Shown one piece after another: positions 29,521 through 40,595 of a stretch of 64,000 bases of DNA. The stretch is taken from assembly GCA_039621445.1 (NCBI GenBank), contig CP154956.1:34507437-34571436 (forward strand), written 5' to 3'. Position 1 is the first letter of the stretch, and each line of letters opens with the position of its first letter. A model generated the notes under the pieces. The model was not told the DNA's origin. It worked only from the letters and a program-made list of their open reading frames with translations, and did no database searches. Source of the stretch: Euglena gracilis (taxonomy: Eukaryota > Euglenida > Euglenophyceae > Euglenales). The position numbers and the translations under genes were made by a program.

Positions 29521-32500
29521 GGACCTCTGGGCTGATGAACAGATGGAGGTAGGACCTGATCAACCCTGCCCCCCCTGCCCATCTGCCTTTCTGGTCGGTA
29601 CCCGGAAAATTTTCGGGTCCCCCACCCCCCACTCCAACTTTCCGCTCGGAATGTTGTGCAAAGTAGGAAAGGGTTCATGGGAAAGCTGGCAAGAAAACGT
29701 ATTTTCGCCAGACCCTTCACTTTGCTTACCCCCCATGGAACTTTTGGTCCAAGCGGAAATCAAAATCCAAAATTTTTGTACAAAAGTCAAAATTCTCATT
29801 GACACTGGTTGTCGCATTGCACTACTTTTTCAGTTCGGGTTGATACCAACCCCCCTCTTGGTGAAAGCCAGAAGCCGATCAAAATTACGACGGCTGACAA
29901 CACCCCCATGTGCGGTGGTGACTTGGGATGCTTTTTGGACATAGTCCTACCCCTCATCCCCAAGCACCACTCACACCCCCCCCCCAACCGCAAAATTTTC
30001 CGGATACCTGGGGATATGAACCCGGAATCCATGGTTCTGACGTAATCCTGGGATACCCCTTTTTACGTCAGCACCGGCTGGTAGTGGATTGCCACTCCCA
30101 CGGTTTGCGCACATCACCATTCTCCTCATTGCCCCCCAAACCCTCATCACCTGTGGCGTCAACCGCGATAGCCACCAATTTTTCCACACCGTTTTCGAAA
30201 ACTTTTACCCCGTTACCAACCACACCAACCAACGTTTTCCACCCCGGGTGTACCGAGAAAGTTCACCCCCTGCCCGTTGACACACCAACTTCCGTTCCTC
30301 GTGAGGCAGGGCAAGCAAGTAGCGGTACCCCCCTCGTTCCACTGGGTTACAAGACGAAAGCCCAAAGGCCTGAAGTACGTATGGTGTCGAGTAGTCGCCC
30401 AGCTGCACTAATACCCCGTTTTCCACCAGATGTATCGCTTTCGGGATACATCTGTACACCCCCCAGCAGCTACAACAGCGCATCCCAACTTTACACACAC
30501 CCTCACCAGACAAACATGCGCGACCAGGACCACTACTCCGACACTTCCTTCCAATGTGTGCACTGTAGGAGAATATCCGCCCAGCCAGATTTCGATTGTG
30601 GATGTCTAGTCCAAACACCAACACCAATCCCGATTTCGCGTAACCATACACTTGGTTGCGGATTGCAATGCGCGACCGTACATCAAGTGCTCCAACAACG
30701 AGGTATTGCCTTGTTGTTTGGGACCGCGAAATCCGTGTCACACACCTCCCCCACCTCCATCTGGCATGATATGGACTGGGTATGCACCCATCCAACCCAT
30801 CAACCCTTGGGAATGCCCCTTGGGAGTGTGGATGACACACCCTTGACCTATGTTTGCGGATCCCTGAATTGCGTTACCGCTCTTCAACCCGCGAACCAGG
30901 TCGACACCGACGCGATGCGCGTATGGAACGCATTTAATTTTGATCAATACCGTATTTTGGAGGAATGGTTCTCCAAAATCGCGGCTTTGGCTGATTCCTT
31001 AGATTTGTCGTTGGAAATTGATGCGTTCTCATCAAAAGCGCATGCGCGCTTGTCGCGATATTGGTCGCGACATACCAACGCATTCCTTAAATTTTGGGGT
31101 GATACGGTGCTATGGGTGCACCCTCCCCCAAAATTTATCCCGGATGTGGTGGAGAAAATCCTCCGCGATGAAGCGCGAGGAGCTCTCCTCATACCGGTCA
31201 ATCCGAATGCGGATTGGTTTCACCAACTATCCTATGTGTGTTTTCATTGGTGGGATTTACCCGCTGATGTACCACTATTCGAGGATTTTTGTGGTATATT
31301 ATTACCACCTGTTAAAGAAATCATTTTTCGCGTTTGTTTCTTTGACGCATTCGGAATATCCGACGTGCGTGTGCCACGATACCTTGGCACCAATGGGGAT
31401 GCCACACCCTCAAGGCAGATTTCTGCGGTCATTGAGAGTGCGGACCAACATCCCAAGTCTGCTGATTATTGTTCGCGAATTGCTCGCGAATTTCATGGTG
31501 TACTGGATAATCCAGTTTACGCCTGCGACATCGACCCCGCGATTCGCGGTCCGTTCGGTGTTTGCAAAATCGAGCTCAAGGATGGCGCTAAACCCATGCA
31601 CCGGAAATTTTTCCGTTGTTCGGGTGAACGCGAACAGGCTCTCAACGAGATGATTGAGAAGCTCGTCGAGCGGAAGTGGATTATCCCTTCCAAGAGCGAG
31701 TGGACATCACAAGCTTTTGTGGTGCCCAAACCCGCTGACCAGTCTGGTCAGAAGAAGTGGAGACTGGTGCTGGATTACCGGTACCTGAACTCCCAAACGA
31801 AGGATGACCCGTTCCCATTACCGCTGATCGAGGATTTGATCACAAAACAATCGGATAACCGGTTGTGGTCAATCTTTGATCTGGAAGACGGTTTCCATCA
31901 GATGCATTTGCATCCTGATTCGCAACCGTACACGGCATTCGTGACATCCAAGGGTGTGTACCAATGGACGGTACTCCCCATGGGTGTTAAGAATGGCCCA
32001 GCCATGTTTCAACGCATGATCCAGTGGGTTTTGCGCGATTTACCGTTTGCTCTGGTGTACATCGATGATGTACTGGTGGGAACCCAACCGCCATCCGCGA
32101 AATCGGGCGAGGATATCCTCGACCCGCATTACCGCGATGTGCGCGCGGTATTATCCGCGTTCCAAAAGCATGTGCTTTTTGTGAAGGGTTCCAAAATGCA
32201 CCTGTTTCGCAAAATTATTAAGTTTTGCGGACACATCCTGAGCAACGGGCAGCGTAAAGCCGCACCCAGTAAGATGGAGGCCATTAAGAAATGGACTCCT
32301 GAGGTCATTAAGACCTTAACGCATTTAAAGGGATTTTTGGGATTAGCCCAATACTACACGATTTACATGAAAGATTTCGCGAAAATCGCGGTACCCCTAA
32401 CCCGACAACTCAAAAATCGGACACCCGATAACGCAAAAGTCATTTGGGATGACCAAATGCGCGAGGCCTTGAATAAAATCAAGGACTTGCTCCTCGAGAA

Positions 32501-32763
32501 CGTGGTTCTCGATATCGCGGATCCATACAAACCGTATGTCCTGGAGGTCGACAGCAGCGATTACGCTGTTGGCGGGGTTCTTAGCCAGCATAATGCGGCG
32601 AATGAACTCCGACCTGTGGCTTTCTTTAGCAGGAAGCTACAGGGCGACAACGGGAAAGGACAGGTTAAATGGAGCATTCGCGAAAAGGAGACATATGCCA
32701 TTGTGCTAATTCTTCAGAAGTTCCGCAGCTGGATAGCCAGCAGCTTGGTCCAGATACTAGTGT
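29521..32763 (+). pseudogene. pol of Ty3/gypsy copy B (protease, methyltransferase-like domain, RT, part of RNase H)
   Basis: The frame from MEVGPDQ (about 29543) carries protease VKILIDTGC (DTG) near 29790. A missing base near 29870 moves the rest into the frame open 29928-32840. There: Cys cluster CVHCRR...CGC, methyltransferase-like domain (LEIDAFSSKA, LWVHPPPKF), RT (KWRLVLDYRYLNSQ, FDLEDGFHQM, VYIDDVLVG) and RNase H (VLEVDSSDYAVGG). At 32764 the LTR of copy C cuts the RNase H after VQILVL. The frame runs on by chance into the LTR to 32840. Confidence 0.85.
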
Positions 32764-33071
32764 TGTGTACCAGGCGTATGCTTCTGTCCCCTTCCGTTGA
32801 GGAAGTTAGGATGGAAGCAGATCCTATTAGGATCTCCTAATGGGTGCCCCTTCTCTCTCCACAGGTGGTATTCTTCTTATACCTTTTCCTTCCTTTCCTT
32901 GGACCGGACTTGGATTTCCAGTCCGTCCTCCCTGCATTGCTCCGTGCTTTGCTTCTTGGGAAGTGGGAAAAGGGTTTTTACTGTTACTCTTATTTTTAGT
33001 TCCCAAGTAGGTGCGCCAAGGCGAAAGCGAAGGCTTTTTGGGAATTGGGAATTGGGAATCAGACGTACACT
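32764..33071 (+). repeat. 5' LTR of Ty3/gypsy copy C
   Basis: Begins TGTGTACCAGG after host sequence ...ACTAGTGT and ends GTACACT right before TGGTAGCAGA. The terminal dinucleotides could be read as TG...CA with a two-base spacer, or with CT included; the 3' LTR shares the final CT. Two differences from the 3' LTR are visible (GGTATTC versus GGTGTTC; ATTGCTCC versus ATTCCTCC). Confidence 0.9.
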
Positions 33072-33093
33072 TGGTAGCAGATTGGTTCGATCC
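33072..33093 (+). promoter_or_regulatory. Primer-binding site for initiator-Met tRNA, copy C
   Basis: TGGTAGCAGATTGGTTCGAT and the next two bases (CC) can pair with a tRNA acceptor stem ending TCTGCTACCA and with its T arm (GGATCGAACC). That 3' end is typical of initiator-Met tRNA. It adjoins the LTR, as expected. Confidence 0.82.
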
Positions 33094-33284
33094 TACGCTG
33101 ACTGGCAGCGGAGAGCCCCTGCACCGTTATTACACGGTCGCAGCGTCAGCTCCCGGCTTCTAGTCAACGTCTAAGCAGACGAGCAGGCTCCGGAAGGCTC
33201 TGTACGGTATTACCCGTTACAGCCCCTCTGGTGCCGGCACAACTGCTTAGTTTTGTGGGTTTTTGCTTTTTTGTCACCAGAAAG

Positions 33285-36200
33285 ATGCAAAGCACAGGCC
33301 CCAACCATCAATGCAACTATGCCTTTTAACAGGCATCATTGCAAGACATTGACCAAGAAAATGGGGATTGGAAGCTTTTATGTGAAAGTGCTTCCAGTTC
33401 CCACGCCGATGAGGCACAATTGATTCAATTGTCACAATTGCAACACTTGTCATCATTGACAGTGGTCGGCGATGAGCCCTCCACATCATTGGCTTCAGAG
33501 GCTAATGCGGCCTCTTCCGCACTCACCTTGCCACAACGGGGGTATTCGCCTCTGTCTGCGGCAACGGTGCAGCTGCGCACACCGGAGAGACCCGTGGTGA
33601 TTCCGCCACCGGGCTTCTCTGGTGATGGTGGGTTAGAAACCCCGTGTTTCTTTCAACCCCCACCGGCTCTTCCACCGGCAAGCCCTTACAGAGCTTTGCC
33701 ACCACCACCCGATATCGGGTGCTATCCCGCACTACCTTGGCAACCGGAGACTCGCCTCGTGGTGCCGGAATTCTCCGGTACATCCCAACCCATGGATGAC
33801 TATGGGAAGGGCACTGGTGAGCTCCTCACTGCTGAGGATGTGCAGGATATCGTTGCTCGGCTTCCAGGGGATCACCCCCTTGTGAGGCAGTTCAACCATG
33901 TGCAACAATGCGTTGCAGCATGTGCAACCGCACTAAACAAAGTGCTCCAGTTTGATGAGGACAACCAAAAACATGTCTTCACCAAGCTGGATTTCTGCTG
34001 GAATTACTTGCAGGAAGTTGGCAAATATTGCCAGAGGAATTTCGAAAGTGCGGGTATTGACCTTGCAAACTTTCGGGAAACCTTTGACAAAATGTGCCAA
34101 CAACTCCCGCAACACTTCCGGCAAATTAGTGAATGCATGCATGAAGCGGAAACCCGGAATGACTCCAAGTTTCTGCACTTGCATGACTCACTACAACGGT
34201 TATCGGGACAAATGGAGTCCTGTTCATCCGCGTTGTTGCATTTGCAACAACAGTTGCATGCACGAGATTCCTCGTCTGCAACATCCAGCAGTGGTGGATT
34301 TGTGTCTATGGACCATTTCACCACATTGTCCGCAACTTTCCACGAATCGCAACACCGCATTATGCAGTTGTGCGATGAAACGGAAAAGTTTCGGCAATTC
34401 CAGTCACAAGCCAACGAGAATTTTGCTCCCCACACGTATGTGCGGCAGTTGGAGGAGCGACTTTCCTGTTTAGAGCAGAAAACCTGCTATTGTGACGCGA
34501 ATCAGGTTGGATTATCCAATCTGAGCGCGAAAGTCGCGGAAATGGCACAACGGCAGGATTCCCTGCAGTTGCAGTTGCAATCCGACATTGGCGGGATTAA
34601 CTCGGCCATTGCGGGTTTGCAACAAAGCTATTCCGCACTTTCCCACGAGTTCCGGACATTAGCGGTATTCAGACTGCTATTGGGGAACTCCAGACCCGGT
34701 ATGCATCGGTGTCTACCAAAGTAACGGAAATGCAGTCTCTACCTGCAGGTTCCAGTTCTCGGATTACCGAGAACCCTGATTTCAAGGCATTTTATGACAA
34801 AATGCTCACTAACAATCAGGAAACCTTGCAAGATTTCTGCAACAGCCTATTACGGCTTGAGGAATCGGTGAATCGGAATGCCCGATCCACGCAAAGTGAG
34901 ATTACCAGGTTGGATGAGCGAATTTCCGCGTTGTTGGATAACCCACAACCTGGAAATTTGCCCATGGGTACCACAACCGTGTTGTCGGATAACCCTGCAC
35001 CGGTTGCACCCACCACCACACCAACCAAGGTGACATCACCTTTGCAGATTCTCTCAAATGCTGTAAAAGCATTAATGGGACAACTCCAATTATTGGATAA
35101 GTCTCACGGGAAACTTGTCCAAGATGTTACCGGAATTTCCGAAAGGATTCCGCACTTGGATGACTTTTCCCGTTACCGCAAGCGTATTCGCGCTTTGGAG
35201 GATGAAGTTGACCGTATTTGCGGCCAACTCCAACTCGTTGAGCATTTGGAGCAAAGTGTGCATGACTTGTCTGTGGGTTTGGATAATGTGTCCAACCAAC
35301 AGCGGGTTTCACACCGCAATTCGGCAGTATGCATTGCCGAAGATGCGCCAAATGTTCCAGAGTCGCGTTTTCATAACCCGGCTCTGGGTGCACATGCACC
35401 ACCACCACCCGTGTCCCGAGTGTCACAATCCGCGATTCCGCGAATTGTGCCACCATTGGCCTTGCCTACAACTCAAAACCAGTTTTCGGATGAATTTCCC
35501 ATTACGGGAACCGAATTTTCGGAAAACACGGCGATTCCGCCAAGTCTCCACCAAGAAATCCATCATTCCATGCTTGTGCGTGGAATGAGCCAAACCCGTA
35601 CACCGGGAGTGGGTCACATGTTGCATGCGCGACATACCCCCACACCGGAGTGTCCCCCTATTACGGGTGACCAACAGGGTTTGCGACCGGATTTCCGGTA
35701 CCAGGATTCACCTTCACCAGAAATTTCGCGATTCCGACAAGAATCCGGAAAGGATACGCTTGGTGCTCGAGCGTACCCGGGCCCGAATCCACGGAATACC
35801 ACCGAGGGCCAACGGGTTTTTCAGAAAGACTTCAAGGGCACCATCGCAATCGCGAATAAGGTGAAGCCCCAATGGGACGGTGACCCAACCACATGGAGAC
35901 AGTTTTTCCGGGACTGGGAGTACTACTGGGCATTGAAAGGGCCAACCCAGGACACAAACCCGGAGGTTATCAAGATGGAATTCATCGATTGCCTCCCTAG
36001 GGATGAGAAGGAGCGCGCGCGACAACTCGTCATTCGCTACCGCGTTTCCTTTAACGACCTGGTGGAGCAATACGCTTCCACCAGTTCAAGTTTGGTCGCT
36101 AGGATTACCCTGGAGACCAAGTGGCGGCAATGCGCCCCACCCGATCGCAAATGGAAGTCCATTGACCTTTGGTATGCCAAATGGTTAGGACTTGCCGCTG

Positions 36201-37048
36201 AAGTGGATGAACTCAGTGAAAAGCAAATGCGCGAACAGCTTGACGCTGTTCTCATGCATTTCACGCCTAGCCTCATCAAGGATATCCATCGTGAGGAGTT
36301 GGCGGGTAATGCAATGACTCTTGACCAACGCTGGAATTATGTTTCCAAGCAGTTGAAGCTATCACAGCTTCTTGGTCAGATTCAATCCGCGTATACCGCA
36401 CACCCAACCGCTGGATTACCGGCTGGTTCGGTGAACGCATTGCAAAAATCACCGGTTTCACCCACTTCACCCACCACGGGATCGAAAACGCGATACCCGC
36501 GTTCTTCGGACCAAGCCACGGATAAAGTGTGCTTTTCGTGTAACAAATCGGGACATATGTCTCGGGAATGTCCTAACCCTGAAGCGCGAAAGCGTATTCA
36601 GAGTCCGCGAGGCTCGACCTCATCACGAGGTTCGGGTTCCTCCGCGTTTTCACGCCAATCGGGCAATTCACGGTCATCGGGTCCCCGTTCCGGTGGTATT
36701 AGCCCCCGGATCCCGTTCCGCGATGAGCGGAAACACGGTACCCGTCGGGGTAGGTCACCCGGTGCCCCGGCCAAGAAGCGTGATTCTGATCGCGAGACAT
36801 CGCGATCGCGTTCGCGAAGCGGATCATCTTCTTCGCGATCGTCATCAGGAAAACCTCGATACACCGGTCATGGTCGACGGGATACCCGGTCACCACGACG
36901 GTTTGACGGGAAATCGGGAAACCGATCCCCCCGTTATCCAGATTCGCGACACAAATCTCGGTGTTCGCTTTGTGGATCGAGTGATCACCACTCATCCAAA
37001 TGTCCGCGTTCTCGTTCTCCCCCCCCGGCCAACGTCATCGCGGTATGA
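33285..37048 (+). pseudogene. Large gag of Ty3/gypsy copy C with two zinc knuckles
   Basis: An ATG at 33285 (MQSTGPNHQCN) is followed in frame by TAA at 33327 and then by open sequence from about 33330 to 34724. A one-base change near 34665 moves the protein into the frame that ends at 37048. In total it is about 1250 residues, large for gag. It holds long helical or coiled-coil stretches (about 33.9-35.3 kb), a capsid-like region (WDGDPTTWRQFFRDWEYYW near 35.88 kb), the zinc knuckle CFSCNKSGHMSREC near 36.53 kb, an Arg/Ser-rich tract, and a second knuckle CSLCGSSDHHSSKC just before the end. It would package element RNA. Confidence 0.82.
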
Positions 37049-37305
37049 ATCGCGGTGACAAGGGTCACTCCTCCAACCGCCATAAAGTCGGTTTCAAGAT
37101 ATCTTGTTTGGAGGATGACACCCCGGCTTCGGGCAGGGAGGGGGATGAGACCACGGATACCGATTTCGACGAGGCCCGCATGGCGGTGCGCACGTTGAAA
37201 TCCGTTTATACCTCTAAAAGGCCCATAGCCGGCTATTCGGCCGGTTCGGACCTGGAGTAGGGGAGCCCGAGGTCCGAGGGCACGGACCTCTGGGCTGATG
37301 AACAG

Positions 37306-40300
37306 ATGGAGGTAGGACCTGATCAACCCTGCCCCCCCTGCCCATCTGCCTTCCTGGTCGGTACCCGGAAAATGTTCGGGTCCCCCACCCCCCACTCCAA
37401 CTTTCCGCTCGGAATGTTGTGCAAAGTAGGAAAGGGTTCATGGGAAAGCTGGCAAGAAAACGTATTTTCGCCAGACCCTTCACTTTGCTTACCCCCCATG
37501 GAACTTTTGGTCCAAGCGGAAATCAAAATCCAAAATTTTGTGCAAAAGTCAAAATTCTCATTGACACTGGTTGTCGCATTGCACTACTTTTTCGGTTTGG
37601 GTTGATACCAACCCCCCTCTTGGTGAAAGCCAAGAAGCCGATCAAAATTACGACGGCTGACAACACCCCCATGTGCGGTGGTGACTTGGGATGCTTTTTC
37701 GACATTGTCCTACCCCTCATCCCCAAGCACCACTCACACCCCCCCCAACCGCAAAATTTTCCGGATACCTGGGGATATGAATCCGGAATCCATGGTTCTG
37801 ACGTAATTCTGGGATACCCCGTTTTACGTCAGCACCGGCTGGTAGTGGATTGCCACTCCCACGGTTTGCGCACATCACCTTTCTCCTCATTGCCCCCCAA
37901 ACCCTCATCACCTGTGGCGTCAACCGCGATAGCCACCAATTTTTCCACACCGTTTTCGAAAACTTTTACCCCGTTACCAACCACACCAACCAACGTTTTC
38001 CACCCCGGGTGTACCGAGAAAGTTCACCCCCTGCCCATTGACACACCAACTTCCGTTCCCCATGAGGCAGGGCAAGCGAGTAGCGGTACCCCCCTCGTTT
38101 CACTGGGTTACAAGACGAAAGCCCAAAGGCCTGAAGTTATAACGGTGTCGAGTAGTCGCCCAGCTGCACTAATACCCCGTTTTCCACCAGATGTATCGCT
38201 TTCAGATACATCTGTACACCCCCCAGCAGCTACAAAAGCGCATCCCAACTTTTACACACACCCCCACCAGACCAACATGCACGACCAGGACCACTACTCC
38301 GACACTTCCTACCAATGTGTGCACTGTAGGAGAATATCCGCCCAGCCAGATTTCGATTGTGGATGTCTAGTCCAAACACCAACACTAATCCCTATTTCGC
38401 GTAACCATACACTTGATTGCGGATCGCAATGCGCGACCGTACATCAAGTGCTCCAACAACGAGGTATTGCCTTGTTGTTTGGGACCGCGAAATCCGTGTC
38501 ACACACCTCCCCCACCTCCATCTGGCATGATATGGACTGGGTATGCACCCATCCAACCCATCAACCCTTGGGAATGCCCCTTGGGAGTGTGGATGACACA
38601 CCCTTGACCTATGTTTGCGGATCCCTGAATTGCGTTACCGCTCTTCAGCCCGCGAACCAGGTCGACACCTACGCGATGCGCGTATGGAACGCATTTAATT
38701 TTGGTCAATACCGTATTTTGGAGGAATGGTTCTCCAAAATCGCGGCTTTGGCTGATTCCTTCGATTTGTCGTTGGAAATTGATGCGTTCTCATCAAAAGC
38801 GCATGCTCGCTTGTTGCGATATTGGTCGCGACATACCAACACATTTCTTAAATTCTGGGGTGATACGGTGCTATGGATGCACCCTCCCCCAAAACTTATC
38901 CCGGATGTGGTGGAGAAAATCCTCCGCGATGAAGCGCGAGGAGCTCTCCTCATACCGGTCAATCCGAATGCGGATTGGTTTCACCAACTATCCCATGTGT
39001 GTTTTCATTGGTGGGATTTACCCGCTGATGTACCACTATTTGAGGATTTTTGTGGTATATTATTACCACCTGTTAAAGAAATCATTTTTCGCGTTTGTTT
39101 CTTTAACGCATTCGGAATATCCGACGTGCGTGTGCCACGATACCTTGGCACCAGTGGGGATGCCACACCCTCAACGCAGATTTCTGCGGTCATTGAGAGT
39201 GCGGACCAACATCCCAAGTCTGCTGATTATTGTTCGCGAATTGCTCGCGAATTTCATGGTGTACTGGATAATCCAGTTTACGCCTGCGACATCGACCCCG
39301 CAATTCGCGGTCCGTTCGGTGTTTGCAAAATCGAGCTCAAGGATGACGCTAAACCTATGCACCGGAAATTCTTCCGTTGCTCGGGTGAACGCGAACAGGC
39401 TCTCAACGAGATGATTGAGAAGCTCATCCAGCGGAAGTGGATTATCCCTTCCAAGAGCGAGTGGACATCACAAGCTTTTGTGGTGCCCAAACCGGCTGAC
39501 CAGTCTGGTCAGAAGAAGTGGAGACTAGTGCTGGATTACCGGTACCTGAACTCCCAAACGAAGGATGACCCCTTCCCGTTACCGCTGATCGAGGATTTGA
39601 TCACAAAACAATCGGATAACCGGTTGTGGTCAATCTTTGATCTGGAAGACGGTTTCCATCAGATGCATTTGCACCCTGATTCGCAACCGTACACGGCATT
39701 CGTGACATCCAAGGGTGTGTACCAATGGACGGTACTCCCCATGGGTGTTAAGAATGGCCCAGCCATGTTTCAACGCATGATCCAGTGGGTTTTGCGCGAT
39801 TTACCGTTTGCTCTGGTGTACATCGATGATGTACTGGTGGGAACCCAACCGCCATCCGCGAAATCGGGCGAGGATATCCTCGACCCGCATTATCGCGATG
39901 TGCGCGCGGTATTATCCGCGTTCCAAAAGCATGTGCTTTTTGTGAAGGGTTCCAAAACGCACCTGTTTCGCAAAATTATTAAGTTTTGCGGACACATCCT
40001 GAGCAACGGGCAGCGTAAAGCCGCACCCAGTAAGATGGAGGCCATTAAGAAATGGACTCCTGGGGTCATTAAGACCTTAACACATTTAAAGGGATTTTTG
40101 GGATTAGCCCAATATTACGCGATTTACATGAAAGATTTCGCGAAAATCGCGGTACCCCTAACCCGACAACTCAAAAATCGGACACCCGATAACGCAAAAG
40201 TCATTTGGGATGACCAAATGCGCGAGGCCTTGAATAAAATCAAGGACTTGCTCCTCGAGAACGTGGTTCTCGATATCGCGGATCAATACAAACCGTATGT

Positions 40301-40595
40301 CCTGGAGGTCGACAGCAGCGATTACGCTGTTGGCGGGGTGGTTAGCCAGCATAATGCGGCGAATGAACTCCGACCTGTGGCTTTCTTTAGCAGGAAGCTA
40401 CAGGGCGACAACGGGAAAGGACAGGTTAAATGGAGCATTCGCGAAAAGGAGACATATGCCATTGTGCTAATTCTCCAGAAGTTCCGCAGCTGGATAGCCA
40501 GCAGCCTGGTCCAGATACTGGTGTTGACGGATCATGAGAGCCTTCAACACTGGTATACCGAGGACCTGAACAAGGCCATGTCATCAGTTGGCTGA
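37306..40595 (+). pseudogene. pol of Ty3/gypsy copy C (protease, methyltransferase-like domain, RT, RNase H)
   Basis: The start MEVGPDQ at 37306 matches copy B. One T too few near 37540 shifts the frame, so protease DTG and all later domains are in the 1058-codon frame 37419-40595. Approximate residues in that frame: DTG 49-51; Cys cluster 297; methyltransferase-like domain 445-560 with LEIDAFSS and WMHPPPKL; RT 680-850 with YIDD near 801; RNase H 955-1058 with EVDSSDYA and TDHESLQHW. It ends at TGA 40593-40595, where copy B has AGA. RT and RNase H residues are intact. Confidence 0.87.

Noticed and set aside
29928-29990. ATG at 29928 as the pol start of copy B
   Set aside because: It is downstream of the protease DTG and results from a one-base loss near 29870; the family's pol starts near MEVGPDQ.
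33339-33341. TTG at 33339 as a gag start
   Set aside because: An in-frame ATG lies upstream at 33285, separated only by a TAA; a mutated start region is likelier than TTG initiation.
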